A DNA stretch of 64,000 nt from Bacillota bacterium (lineage in GTDB: Bacteria > Bacillota > Clostridia > Acetivibrionales > DTU013): assembly GCA_023439545.1 (NCBI GenBank), contig JAEXNT010000030.1:69058-133057 (forward strand), given 5' to 3'. Both the position numbers and the translations under genes were made by a program. Positions 34,947 to 44,059 of the stretch are shown in pieces. Numbering within the stretch: the first letter of the stretch is position 1; each line of letters starts with the position of its first letter. Under the pieces are notes generated by a model. It was not told the DNA's origin, did not search any database, and saw nothing but the letters and a program-made list of their open reading frames with translations.

Positions 34947-36518
34947 ATGGATACACATGATAAAACAGGACTCACTGATGTGCCGGTTTCGCTGTGGATA
35001 GCATCGACACAGGATACCGATTACCCCAGGGTGGAGGAGGACCTGGATGTAGACGTCGCTATCATCGGAGGGGGAATTACCGGGATAACCACGGCATATT
35101 TACTCAAAAAAGCAGGTGTAAGGGTAGCTGTAATCGACTCCAATAAAATCGTCAAAGGCGGAACAGGACACACGACTGCCAAAATTACTTCCCAGCATTC
35201 GCTCAAATACTATAAAATGGTCAACGCCGTCGGCGAAGAAAAAGCCCGCCAGTACGCAGACGCCAACCAGGAGGCAATTGCCCTCGTGGAGAAGATCATC
35301 AATGAAAACAATATAGAATGTGACTTCAGAAGAGCGCCGGCATATGTATTTACGGAGGATGAGAAGTATGTGCAGAAGCTGGAAGACGAGGTAAAAACAG
35401 CTTTAAAGCTTGGTCTGCCCGCAGAATTTACCGAGGAACACGAGCTCCCATTCAAGGTAAAATGCCTCGAAAAGTTTTCAGATCAGGCTTGCTTCCATCC
35501 CCGCAAATACCTGCTTGCGCTTGCTTCGATCATCGAAGACGAGGATTGCCGCATATACGAAAATACCCGCGTCGTAGACATAGAAGAGGGCAAGGACTTC
35601 CATACGGCAATTACGGACAGCGGTAAAAGGATACGTGCCAAAAGTATAGTACAAGCGACCCGTTATCCTTTTTATGATAGACCGGGTCTTTATTTTACAA
35701 GGATATACCCTGAACGCACCTACCTGCTGGGCGTACACATAGCCGATAAGCTTCCCGAGGGCATGTATATCAACGCGGAAGACCCCTCACGCACGCTGCG
35801 CGCCCATTTCTGCAAGGAAGGCGACCTGCTGCTGATAGGCGGAGAGAAGCACAAAACCGGGCATGGAGGAGATACGAAGCAATTTTATAATATCTGTAAA
35901 GATTTTGCACAGGCAAACTACAATATAACAGATATACCCTACCGATGGTCGGCTCAGGACTATACGTCGATGGATGAAATACCGATGGTCGGGCATATGA
36001 CTTCGGGAAAAAACAGGATATATGTCGCCACAGGCTTTCAAAAATGGGGCATCAGCAACGGAACAGCCGCGGCAATGATCATCTCGGATCTGATACTGAA
36101 GGACGAAAGCCCGTGGGAGGATGTGTACAGCCCATCAAGGTTCACTCCGGCCGCATCGGCAAAAAACTTCATAGCAGAAAACACCGACGTAGCCAAGAAT
36201 TATATCCAGGGCAAGCTGAATATCCCCGAAGGTACAAAAGACATTGAGAAGGGCGATGCCTTTATATCAGAGGTAGGCGGCTACAAGGTCGGTATGTACC
36301 GGGATATGGACGGCGAACTGCATTTTGTAAGCACCACCTGCACCCATATAGGCTGCGAACTGAAGTGGAATTCCGCAGAGCTGTCATGGGACTGCCCGTG
36401 CCACGGCTCGAGATTCACTTATAAGGGCGACATCATAGAGGGTCCCGCGCTCGAATGCATCAAGCCCACCGAGGCACAGGGCGATATCGGCAAAAGCGGC
36501 ACGGACGTAATAGTGTAG
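34947..36518 (+). CDS. FAD-dependent oxidoreductase fused to a Rieske [2Fe-2S] domain
   Basis: A 523-residue soluble redox protein. Residues ~25-400 are a DAO-type flavoprotein with the dinucleotide fold start VAIIGGGITGITTAYLL. The C-terminal ~100 residues are a Rieske domain: C465 and H467 in CTHIGC, and C483 and H486 in CPCHGS, with C470 and C485 placed for the disulfide. This fusion is common in anaerobes and cyanobacteria but has no assigned substrate; the first domain resembles glycine/D-amino-acid oxidases. The start follows CGGAGG. A ferredoxin gene follows after a structured intergenic region. Confidence 0.9.
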   Translation: MDTHDKTGLTDVPVSLWIASTQDTDYPRVEEDLDVDVAIIGGGITGITTAYLLKKAGVRVAVIDSNKIVKGGTGHTTAKITSQHSLKYYKMVNAVGEEKARQYADANQEAIALVEKIINENNIECDFRRAPAYVFTEDEKYVQKLEDEVKTALKLGLPAEFTEEHELPFKVKCLEKFSDQACFHPRKYLLALASIIEDEDCRIYENTRVVDIEEGKDFHTAITDSGKRIRAKSIVQATRYPFYDRPGLYFTRIYPERTYLLGVHIADKLPEGMYINAEDPSRTLRAHFCKEGDLLLIGGEKHKTGHGGDTKQFYNICKDFAQANYNITDIPYRWSAQDYTSMDEIPMVGHMTSGKNRIYVATGFQKWGISNGTAAAMIISDLILKDESPWEDVYSPSRFTPAASAKNFIAENTDVAKNYIQGKLNIPEGTKDIEKGDAFISEVGGYKVGMYRDMDGELHFVSTTCTHIGCELKWNSAELSWDCPCHGSRFTYKGDIIEGPALECIKPTEAQGDIGKSGTDVIV

Positions 36519-36563
36519 ACTAATTGTCAATACGGCAGGTTAGTGTACCAAATCATTTCGTGC

Positions 36564-36706
36564 GCAGTTTCTAATACTTTGATTTGTTAGAACATGGGCG
36601 CGGGACATTCAGCATCCATGCTTCACGTCCGGCGCCGTCCACGTCCGTGTGGGCGGTTGTGGTACCCGTTGCCATGTTCGAACTGCATCAAAGCATAAGA
36701 AACTGC
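36564..36706. other. Long-range folded element, possible structured RNA
   Basis: Three nested perfect arms close this 143-bp element: 36564-36572 with 36698-36706 (9 bp), 36577-36583 with 36687-36693 (7 bp), and 36590-36597 with 36672-36679 (8 bp). Inside are two hairpins: GGCGC/GCGCC with an extended GGGAC/GTCC stem, then CCGTCCAC with GTGGGCGG. The fold is the same on either strand, so orientation is unknown. It fills most of the 338-bp gap between the Rieske protein and the ferredoxin; a palindrome GTAACC-TT-GGTTAC (36749-36762) lies just after it. Confidence 0.6.
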
Positions 36707-36857
36707 AGCTACTCATTTTATGATACATACACCTGCCGTATTTTCTTTGTAACCTTGGTTACCGAAAAGTGCGCAGCTTTGTATTACAATAAGCTTAAAT
36801 TGAGAGAAAGATAGTATTCAGATATATAAGTAATTTAACTTGAAAGGGGAATAAAAA

Positions 36858-37637
36858 ATGCAGAGGAAAATAATAACCATAGACGAAGAAAAATGCACGG
36901 GGTGCGGGCTTTGCATAAACGCATGCCACGAGGGCGCCCTGAAATTGGTGGATGGAAAGGCGAAGCTGATATCTGATACCTATTGTGACGGCCTCGGTAA
37001 CTGCCTGCCGGAATGCCCTACGGGGGCAATAACAATCGAAGACCGCGAGGCAGTTGCTTATGATGAAGAAGCAGTCAAAAAGCATTTGGAGGGAGCCGCA
37101 GCCGAAGCTGCACAGGTTAAGGCAACAGTTGAACCCGCAAACCAGGCTGTTCCGATGCATTCCGGGTGTCCGGGCTCGCGCGCACGCGTTATCGGCAGGA
37201 ACACAGCCGAAAGCTCCAGCGGTAAGGTAAATAATAGCGCCAACGCCGTCAGCACATATGCAAGAGCCGAATCCCAGCTTGGCCAATGGCCTTGCCAGAT
37301 CAAGCTCGTACCCGTGGGAGCGCCTTATTTCGAAAATGCGCATTTGCTGATTGCCGCCGATTGCACCGCATATGCCTACGCAAATATCCATCAGGACTTT
37401 ATGAGAAACAGGATAACCCTGATCGGCTGCCCCAAGCTGGATGAAGTCGATTACTCGGAAAAACTGGCTGCGATAATTGCAAATCACAATATCAAAAGCG
37501 TGACTGTACTCCGCATGGAAGTGCCGTGCTGCGGCGGTATCGCGAATTCAGTAAGAAACGCTCTCGTAAACAGCGGCAAAATGATACCCTGGAATATAGT
37601 GACCATTGGGACGGATGGCAGCATACTTGACGCCTAA
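36858..37637 (+). CDS. Two-cluster ferredoxin with long C-terminal domain
   Basis: A 259-residue protein. Residues 1-60 form a 2[4Fe-4S] ferredoxin: C13, C16, C19, C23 in the first motif and C43, C49, C53 in the CDGLGNCLPEC variant of the second. A low-complexity linker (70-130) follows, then a ~125-residue domain with TLIGCPKLDEVDY and MEVPCCGG, where the paired cysteines look like an additional metal or redox site. The family occurs in many anaerobes, but its partner is unknown to me. GGGG precedes the ATG. It overlaps the convergent GNAT gene by 4 bp. Confidence 0.85.
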   Translation: MQRKIITIDEEKCTGCGLCINACHEGALKLVDGKAKLISDTYCDGLGNCLPECPTGAITIEDREAVAYDEEAVKKHLEGAAAEAAQVKATVEPANQAVPMHSGCPGSRARVIGRNTAESSSGKVNNSANAVSTYARAESQLGQWPCQIKLVPVGAPYFENAHLLIAADCTAYAYANIHQDFMRNRITLIGCPKLDEVDYSEKLAAIIANHNIKSVTVLRMEVPCCGGIANSVRNALVNSGKMIPWNIVTIGTDGSILDA

Positions 37638-38059
37638 AGCGTCTTCTCCATCCTGACGTGTTCGATACCCGCTTCCATAAAAGTTTCTCCGACCTTTTCA
37701 AAGCCGAGCTGAGTGTAAAAATCCACCGCCGATAATTGGGCGTTTATATGGATCTCTTGCACTCCTCTTTCGGCTGCGAGTGTCATAAGCAGCCGGCAGA
37801 TACCGTTTCCGATCCCGGTCCTGCGCATGGCCTTTTTTACGGCGACTCTTCCCAGTTTGGCGTACTTTCCGTGCAGAAGCAGCCTGCCGCAGCCTGCCGG
37901 TTCTCCGTTAACCAACGCCAGCACATGTATTGCGTCCTTATCCAGAGCATCCATTTCAAGCTCTTCGGGCACACCCTGTTCCAGGATGAATACCTCGCGC
38001 CTGATATCAAGAGCAAGTTCCAATTCACTGTCGTTTTTTACTTTGATTATTTCAATCAT
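37634..38059 (-). CDS. GNAT-family N-acetyltransferase
   Basis: A 141-residue acetyl-CoA-dependent acetyltransferase. The acetyl-CoA loop is seen in KKAMRRTGIGNGICRLL (the R/Q-x-x-G-x-G/A type), preceded by the core strand LGRVAV. It is the ElaA-like or YitI-like size class. The substrate is unknown. ATG 38059 has GGAG 7 nt upstream and is preferred over the longer frame from 38080. Lone gene convergent with the ferredoxin. Confidence 0.85.
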   Translation of the reverse strand: MIEIIKVKNDSELELALDIRREVFILEQGVPEELEMDALDKDAIHVLALVNGEPAGCGRLLLHGKYAKLGRVAVKKAMRRTGIGNGICRLLMTLAAERGVQEIHINAQLSAVDFYTQLGFEKVGETFMEAGIEHVRMEKTL

Positions 38060-38238
38060 TTTAGTTCTCCTTTTACTCATCGATCCGACGTCGGTTAAAA
38101 TACGGATCGCTTTCGCAAAGTAATTATACCTGAATATATGGACTAAAAATAGTACTAAATCCCTATTTCTAAAGTGACCTGGGCACCTTTCATTTAGCCA
38201 GAATAATCCATAAAATTATAGTAAAGGGGGTGTCCCGC

Positions 38239-39321
38239 ATGTATTTGAACTATAAAAGCAGGAAAGGCAGCACCGCAGTTATAACAATAATAATGATGTC
38301 CACGATCTTAAGCTTCTGTGCTCTCGTAGTGGATATCGGCAGGGTAAGTCTCGAAAAGAACAAGATGCAAAATGCCGTGGATTCTGCAGCGCTGGCTGCC
38401 GCACAGGACCTGCCCGACACAGCCGCCGCTGACGCTACCGCCAGAAATTATATGGAGCAGAACGGTTTCGGCAGCGCGGACATAACTGTCCAATTTGCGG
38501 GCAGCAACAGGCAGATTACTGTAGAAGCCAATCAAAATATGGATTATACGCTTGCCAGGATACTCGGTATAAACAGCGCGGATATCAAAGCGGACGCCTC
38601 AGCGGAAAAGGGCGGGAGATATCTTAAGGGAGCCTTCGACTATGCCGTTTTCTCGGGCAGCAGGAACGATGAGCTCTGCATAAATTCGAACGGGCAGGCT
38701 ACTCACATCATAGGCAGCGTGCATTCCAACAACGGTTTCCGATATAACGGCAACCATGATTCTCTAGAGATCAGCGGCGCTTTGGATACCGTCGGAAGAA
38801 TAACGCTGAACGGCGACCGGGTTACAATCGGAGAAAAGCTGCCAAACAGCGATTTTAGGGAAATGCCCGATTTTTCAGAGGAAATAAGGCAGCTGGCGCA
38901 AAGCGCCGGGACCTGTTACAATACGAGTCAGAATTTCAACAGCGACATATTCCTCGATTCGGCTATTTACGTAAACGGCCACATCAATTTCAACTGCGAT
39001 AAGTTCTCCGGCATAGGAACTATAATGGCTACAAGCAATATAATATTCAACAATTCCGTCGTCTACGACGCAGCAGAGGAATCCTCCATCTGCATTTACT
39101 CGCAATACGGAGATATCACAATCAACAATACCAGCGCCGTCGTAAACGGGACATTTTATGCGCCTAACGGCACAGTCATATTCAACAACGGCGCACATAC
39201 GGTAAACGGCAGGATAATAGCCAAAAGGCTGATTTTTAACGGCGGGCTGGACGTATACAGTTCAGACTCGGATACGCTTTTCACGACTACCTTCGACGAA
39301 AGCGTTCGACTGATCAGATGA
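38239..39321 (+). CDS. TadE/TadG-like surface protein with beta-helix-like C-terminus
   Basis: A 360-residue protein whose N-terminus looks like TadE/TadG pilus-assembly proteins: a short basic segment, a hydrophobic stretch (STAVITIIMMSTILSFCALV), then RVSLEKNKMQNAVDSAALAAAQ. From ~150 onward, repeated short strands with Asn/Gly turns (for example GTFYAPNGTVIFNNG, HTVNGRIIAKRLIFNGG) suggest a bactofilin-like or right-handed beta-helix exposed outside. No other tad genes are nearby, so a pilus role is doubtful; a stand-alone envelope protein is more likely. ATG 38239 follows a GGGGG site; a GTG lies at 38230. Confidence 0.75.
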   Translation: MYLNYKSRKGSTAVITIIMMSTILSFCALVVDIGRVSLEKNKMQNAVDSAALAAAQDLPDTAAADATARNYMEQNGFGSADITVQFAGSNRQITVEANQNMDYTLARILGINSADIKADASAEKGGRYLKGAFDYAVFSGSRNDELCINSNGQATHIIGSVHSNNGFRYNGNHDSLEISGALDTVGRITLNGDRVTIGEKLPNSDFREMPDFSEEIRQLAQSAGTCYNTSQNFNSDIFLDSAIYVNGHINFNCDKFSGIGTIMATSNIIFNNSVVYDAAEESSICIYSQYGDITINNTSAVVNGTFYAPNGTVIFNNGAHTVNGRIIAKRLIFNGGLDVYSSDSDTLFTTTFDESVRLIR

Positions 39322-39341
39322 GAGGCCACCGGTCCATTCAA

Positions 39342-39369
39342 TGGGACAGGGGGACAGTAACCTTGTCCC
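39342..39369. repeat. Diverged copy of the dispersed GGGAC repeat
   Basis: ATGGGACAGGGGGACAGTAA followed by CCTTGTCCC, similar in layout to the elements at 4580-4641 and 42748-42779. It fills the gap between two convergent genes. Confidence 0.5.
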
Positions 39370-39394
39370 TTTTCAAGTATATGGTCCTCGTAAG

Positions 39395-40135
39395 CTAGAC
39401 TTTGGCCAAAGCTACCAGCATGAAGGAACCGGCCGGTTCATATGTTTCTTTGTTGAACCCTCCGAAGAAGCTTATACTCCGAAATCCTGCGCCGTCCAAT
39501 ATTTTCTGCAGGTTTCGGGCTCTTAGAGGGTACAGGTCCACCCTGTTTTCCAGCTTTGTTGTCCGGTCGTTCTCCTCAACCGTAAGGATCGTATCGAAAT
39601 GGATCAGGCCCGAGCTTTCGTCAAGGCTGTAAGCTCTTTTAAATTCAAGCTTCTTTTCAGTATTTGAAATAGTCGGAAGACTTGTGATTCCCTTTTCAAG
39701 GATACGGTCAAAATTGATTATCTGCAATATGAGAGTTCCGTCGGCGTTCAGCAGACCTTTCATCTGCATCACAGCTTTACTTATCTGGTCGGCGCTCCCG
39801 AGGTGGACGATGGAATTGCCTATGCAAAACACGCTATCGAACTTGATGCCTATTTTTTGATCAAGCTGCAGCATGTCGGACATAAAAACGTTCACCGGCA
39901 CATTTATACTGGCAGCCTTTCTCCCGGCCAGTTCGACCATTTTGTGGTCGGCGTCGCATGCCCATACCTCGTACCCATCCTGTGCCAGCCTGACAGAATA
40001 TGTACCCGAGCCGCAGGCTATATCCAGCAACCTTTTGGGAGGCCTTCCTGCGGCATGCCTGATAAACTCCAGCTGTTCCTCCCCCGCGGGAAATATTTCA
40101 TCATAATACGGCGCGATCCGTTCATAAAAACCCAT
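39395..40135 (-). CDS. Class I SAM-dependent methyltransferase
   Basis: A 246-residue small-molecule-type methyltransferase. The SAM-binding motif I is LLDIACGSGTYSV, followed by the acidic end of strand 2 (WACDADHKMVE) and a post-III segment; the N-terminal FYERIAPYYDEIFP is common in UbiE/COQ5-like enzymes. The substrate is unknown. ATG 40135 lies 7 nt after AAGGGGG; the frame could extend to 40228. No operon partners. Confidence 0.85.
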   Translation of the reverse strand: MGFYERIAPYYDEIFPAGEEQLEFIRHAAGRPPKRLLDIACGSGTYSVRLAQDGYEVWACDADHKMVELAGRKAASINVPVNVFMSDMLQLDQKIGIKFDSVFCIGNSIVHLGSADQISKAVMQMKGLLNADGTLILQIINFDRILEKGITSLPTISNTEKKLEFKRAYSLDESSGLIHFDTILTVEENDRTTKLENRVDLYPLRARNLQKILDGAGFRSISFFGGFNKETYEPAGSFMLVALAKV

Positions 40136-40322
40136 AATCATGCCCCCTTCCGATGATATTTTACCCACAGATCCGTTTTTATAACAGAACGGCCGGCAAT
40201 CTCGATAGAATGACCGAGTATTCTGCATATATCGCGAAGGGATGGCAGGTATCCTGTATATATCACTAAGGTATCATACAAGTATCGCATAACTGGTTAA
40301 AGCCCTGTCCCGGACGTCCGGA

Positions 40323-40766
40323 TCACTTCAGATCTGCAGTACAATTTGGGCATTTGACGGCTTCCAGGTGGATCGTCGTTTTGCAGTAGGGGCACTCCTT
40401 CGTTGTGACGGGCGCGGGTTCGGGTTTCTTTTTGAATCTGTTTATCTGTTTGATGAATATGAATATGACGAGCGCAATTATAAGAAAATCGATTATATTG
40501 GTTATAAAAAGGCCATAATTAAGGGTGGGAGCAGAATGCTCCTTTGCAAGCGCTAAAGTATCCCATTTTTCCTTCCCGTCCAGTTGAATAAAAAGGTCTT
40601 CAAAAGTTATCGGGCCTGTGATCAGTGTTATTACGGGCATTACCAGATCATTTACTACAGAAGTTACGATCTTGCTGAAAGCACCGCCTATAATGACGCC
40701 TATGGCCAGGTCCATGACATTGCCCTTAACAGCAAACTCCCTGAACTCCTTCAAGAATGACGACAT
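40323..40766 (-). CDS. mscL: Large-conductance mechanosensitive channel MscL with zinc-ribbon tail
   Basis: A pressure-relief channel of the membrane. The family motif FREFAVKGNVMDLAIGVIIGGAF is clear, as are the two membrane helices (~17-45 and ~85-107). At 147 residues it is slightly long because the C-terminal bundle is followed by a zinc-ribbon-like tail with CPYC and CPNC pairs (about 125-145). This tail is seen in some Firmicutes MscL and may bind metal at the inner face. ATG 40766 follows AAAGGGGG. Confidence 0.95.
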   Translation of the reverse strand: MSSFLKEFREFAVKGNVMDLAIGVIIGGAFSKIVTSVVNDLVMPVITLITGPITFEDLFIQLDGKEKWDTLALAKEHSAPTLNYGLFITNIIDFLIIALVIFIFIKQINRFKKKPEPAPVTTKECPYCKTTIHLEAVKCPNCTADLK

Positions 40767-40850
40767 AAAACTACCCCCTTTATATACGATTCATTTTACC
40801 ATATTTCCTCAGCGACGGAAAAGAGGGCATCACGGCAGATTTTGAAAGTA

Positions 40851-41681
40851 TCACGGCAGCTTCTGGCAGCCCTCGCAGCAATAAATGCTGCCGCCCATGT
40901 AGTTTTCCTTTTTGATTATGGCGCCGCATACCGGACAGGGTTTGCCTGCGGTATTTTTGCTCAGATACGTCACATACCCTCCGGAACACCCGAACAGGTC
41001 CTTCTCTGTGTCCCTGCCTCCTTTGAAGGTCATTTCGGCAAGGGTCTCCCTGATCGATGTAAAAAGTTTATCCTTTTCGGAAGCTGTCAAAGAGCTTACC
41101 TTTGCTTTCGGATGTAGCCCGGCTTTAAACAGTATATCCTGCAAAACGCCGTTGCCAAGACCGGGTATCCTCTGTTCTGTCGCAAGGAAAGCTTTGAGGC
41201 TCAGCTTTTTTACATCTTCTGCGGATATAAGGTCTGCGAAATATTTTGCGTCAAAAGCGTCCGTGAGCGGTGAGGCTTTTTCCCTGGCTATACTGTAATA
41301 CTGATTATCCAATTCGCCGGTGCGGGCGCACATAAGTCCGCCGTACATCTGCACCACCCCGGACAATGCCGTGGAATCCTCGAATTCGATCAAAAGCTGA
41401 TGCTTCGGCGGACGTTCGTCCTGTTCCTGATGATAGCGGAGCGCAACACCCTCTCCCAAAAGGATGGTGATATCTTCTGCAAATATCTCGACCATAGATC
41501 CTACGCCGTTGGCATGCGTAATTTTTTTGCCCGACAGGAGTTCGTGATATTTTTGTGGATCCCCGTAATACCAGGCAAACTTGTGCGGTGAACTCGCCGC
41601 CGTTACGTTGGTTATGGTTTTACCCGCGACCGTGGTGTTGATCTGTTCTGCCAATGTCAATGCTTCCGGGATCTCGATCAT
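40851..41681 (-). CDS. Fpg/Nei-family DNA glycosylase homologue lacking the catalytic N-terminal proline
   Basis: A 276-residue member of the formamidopyrimidine-DNA glycosylase/endonuclease VIII family. It keeps the overall layout: an N-terminal beta sandwich, a helix-two-turn-helix around RIPGLGNGVLQDILF, and a C-terminal zinc finger (CPVCG...CCEGC). The N-terminus is MIEIPEAL, so residue 2, the proline nucleophile of the family, is isoleucine; Glu3 is kept. AAGGAG 8 nt before this ATG makes the start secure, so the missing proline is not an annotation error. The zinc-finger hairpin also reads GGSIYCCEGC rather than the usual GGR-T. It may bind rather than cleave damaged DNA. Confidence 0.85.
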   Translation of the reverse strand: MIEIPEALTLAEQINTTVAGKTITNVTAASSPHKFAWYYGDPQKYHELLSGKKITHANGVGSMVEIFAEDITILLGEGVALRYHQEQDERPPKHQLLIEFEDSTALSGVVQMYGGLMCARTGELDNQYYSIAREKASPLTDAFDAKYFADLISAEDVKKLSLKAFLATEQRIPGLGNGVLQDILFKAGLHPKAKVSSLTASEKDKLFTSIRETLAEMTFKGGRDTEKDLFGCSGGYVTYLSKNTAGKPCPVCGAIIKKENYMGGSIYCCEGCQKLP

Positions 41682-41752
41682 TCAAATCACTCCTTGTAAA
41701 ATGATATAAGAGTATACAGCAAATAATCAGACACCTTTATGTCATATTGGCG

Positions 41753-42661
41753 CTATTCGTAATTTTTAAGCGCAGCCTTGAGTCTTTCTCCGATTATCTC
41801 CTTCAATTCAGCGGGTTCCAGAACCTCCACCGAGCTTCCGAACGACAATATATAGGAGAGGATCCATTCGTCGGCCGGCATTGAAAAAGCCACCTCGCAG
41901 GTCCCATCGGCATTTCTGGAGATCATTTCTTCTCCATAGTCGTCATAGACCCTGTACAGTACCTCAGGCTTGAAACGAAGCCTTATATCCATTTCCGGCA
42001 TAAGGGTACCGTTATTCTGAGCGGCAGGCTTGTTCACGGCTAAACGCCTTTCGAATTTTTTGTCGGTAAGCGTAAGGTTCTTTATCCTTGATATCCTGAA
42101 GGTCCTGAATTCGTTTTTCATGAGGCAATAACCGGACAAATACCAGGCATGTCCCTTGTAAACCAGCTGCATGGGCTCGACGGAACGGCTGCTTCTACCT
42201 CCCTGCGAGTTGACATATTCGAATGAAATCACATTGCTGTTGAGTATCGAGGCTTTGATATTCAGGAATTTGTTATCCTCATTCGGGCCGCTGCCCCATG
42301 GCGAAAATTCTATATGGACCCAATCCGACCGCATATCGTGCTTGAACACGGCTCCGATTTTCTCAAGCATGGAATCAAGCTGCGGCAGCCTTGTCGATTG
42401 CAGCGTTTTGAGCGCAAAAACAAGGCTGTCGATTTCCTGGTCGTTTATTATGGCTTTATTGAGGGCGTAATTTTCAAGCAGGCGTATGCCGCCGTTGTTG
42501 CCCTTGCTCGTATACACCGGCACCCCGGCGATGGAAAGCACATCGATATCCCTGTAGATGGTGCGGGTGGACACCTGAAAACGTTCAGCAAGCTCGCCTG
42601 CGGTTACCGAGCCTCTGTTCAGCAGGAGTATGGTTATTTCAAGCAGCCTGTTTATTTTCAT
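41753..42661 (-). CDS. WYL-domain transcriptional regulator (YafY type)
   Basis: A 302-residue regulator. Residues 1-60 are a DeoR-like winged helix (VTAGELAERFQVSTRTIYRDID). The WYL domain (~140-215) follows with the ligand-sensing core VYKGHAWYLSGYCL, then a C-terminal WCX-like domain. WYL proteins sense nucleic-acid or nucleotide ligands; the target here is unknown. The neighbouring Fpg-like gene on the same strand, 71 bp downstream, is the nearest candidate target and hints at a DNA-damage link. ATG 42661 follows AAAGGGC. Confidence 0.9.
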   Translation of the reverse strand: MKINRLLEITILLLNRGSVTAGELAERFQVSTRTIYRDIDVLSIAGVPVYTSKGNNGGIRLLENYALNKAIINDQEIDSLVFALKTLQSTRLPQLDSMLEKIGAVFKHDMRSDWVHIEFSPWGSGPNEDNKFLNIKASILNSNVISFEYVNSQGGRSSRSVEPMQLVYKGHAWYLSGYCLMKNEFRTFRISRIKNLTLTDKKFERRLAVNKPAAQNNGTLMPEMDIRLRFKPEVLYRVYDDYGEEMISRNADGTCEVAFSMPADEWILSYILSFGSSVEVLEPAELKEIIGERLKAALKNYE

Positions 42662-42747
42662 TGCGCAAAAGCCCTTTCTTTGCCAGGCATGTATCTGTCA
42701 CCTATAGAATAACAAATTATCATGTTCAATCCAATAGCGAAACTTTA

Positions 42748-42779
42748 GGTGGAACAAGAGAACCGTCCCTCCGTTCCAC
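42748..42779. repeat. Inverted copy of the GGAACG-GGGACGG dispersed repeat
   Basis: The minus strand reads AGTGGAACGGAGGGACGG then TTCTCTTGTTCCACC, closely matching the third copy at 4612-4641. It touches the last base of tyrS. Confidence 0.75.
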
Positions 42780-43993
42780 TATATCAGCTTTGCATACTTC
42801 AATTTTCCAGCCTGAATTATATCGCCCGTCTTCATTGCGGGAACAAAAAAATCTGCCGCCTTTTCCCCGTTGATCCTGACAGCGCCCTGTGAAACCAGCC
42901 TGCGCGCTTCGCTCTTGCTTGATGCGAAACCGAGCTGCACCAGCAGACTGACGATGTCTGTCTTTCCGTCAACAATCAGCGAACCGTCCAGCGTGAATTC
43001 CAAGGGGTTATCAGGCAGTTCATGCTTCTGAAATAACGCCTTGAACCGCTCTTCCGCAAGTCTTGCCTTCTCTTTGCCATGGTACAGCGCGGTGACTTCC
43101 CGGGACAGCCTCATCTTCAGGTCACGCGGATTCACAGAACCCGAGCCGAGCTGTCTTTCCATTTCATCGAGTTCATCGGGGTGTATGTCCGTAACGAGCC
43201 TGAAGTACCTGATGATCAGTCCGTCGGGAATGGACATCAGCTTGCCGTAAATGCTGTCAGGGTCTTCATTTATCCCTACATAGTTGCCAAGACTTTTACT
43301 CATCTTCTCAACGCCGTCGAGGCCTTCGAGTATGGGCATGAACAGGGCGACCTGGCTTTCCTGTCCGTAATCCTTCTGCAGCTTGCGCCCCATCAGTATG
43401 TTGAACCGCTGCTCCGTCCCCCCAAGCTCTACGTCGGCATGGAGTTCTACCGAATCGTAGCCCTGCATCAACGGGTAGAAAAACTCATGTATGCCTATGC
43501 TCTCGTTCGATTCGAATCTTTTTCGGAATTCTTCGCGCTCCAGCATCCGCGCGACCGTGCTTTTTGCAGCCAACTTCATCACATCCTCGAATCCAAGCCG
43601 GGAAAGCCACTCGCTGTTGAACCGCAGTTCTGTCTTATCCCTCAGGAGTATTTTGAATATCTGCTCTTCATAAGTTTTGGCGTTTTCGGCAACCTCGCCG
43701 CGGGATAGCTGTTTCCTTGTCTTCGATTTGCCTGTAGGGTCGCCTATCATGCCTGTGAAATCGCCTATGATTATGACCGCCCTGTGCCCGAGGTCCTGAA
43801 ATTGGCGAATCTTTCTCAGCACGACAGTGTGCCCCAGATGGATATCCGGTGCGCTTGGATCCAGGCCTAGTTTGACGACTAAAGGTCTCCCCGACTCCCG
43901 CGCTCTGTTAAGCTTATCTTCGAGCTCCCCGCGGTCGATAATCTCCTCCGCCCCCTTTGCTATGATCTTCAATTGTTCTTCTACCGGAACCAT
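42779..43993 (-). CDS. tyrS: Tyrosyl-tRNA synthetase
   Basis: Class I synthetase that charges tRNA-Tyr. 404 residues. The HIGH-type motif is HLGH, within LDPSAPDIHLGHTVVL; the KMSKS loop is exact (KMSKSLGN); an S4 RNA-binding domain ends the protein (LVSQGAVRINGEKA). This is the TyrZ-like longer form with the S4 domain. ATG 43993 is fixed by AAGGAG 7 nt upstream; a frame extending to 44089 runs into the T-box leader. Expression is controlled by that T-box. Confidence 0.96.
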   Translation of the reverse strand: MVPVEEQLKIIAKGAEEIIDRGELEDKLNRARESGRPLVVKLGLDPSAPDIHLGHTVVLRKIRQFQDLGHRAVIIIGDFTGMIGDPTGKSKTRKQLSRGEVAENAKTYEEQIFKILLRDKTELRFNSEWLSRLGFEDVMKLAAKSTVARMLEREEFRKRFESNESIGIHEFFYPLMQGYDSVELHADVELGGTEQRFNILMGRKLQKDYGQESQVALFMPILEGLDGVEKMSKSLGNYVGINEDPDSIYGKLMSIPDGLIIRYFRLVTDIHPDELDEMERQLGSGSVNPRDLKMRLSREVTALYHGKEKARLAEERFKALFQKHELPDNPLEFTLDGSLIVDGKTDIVSLLVQLGFASSKSEARRLVSQGAVRINGEKAADFFVPAMKTGDIIQAGKLKYAKLI

Positions 43994-44059
43994 AAAACCA
44001 CTCCTTCTTATAAAATTATTAGATCCAAGTAAGTCAAATGGAGCCTCGCTCCCCGGACA

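Noticed and set aside
36584..36814. Open frame across the structured intergenic element
   Set aside because: No ribosome binding site, and its reading frame crosses the stem arms. The paired structure explains the sequence better than a protein does.
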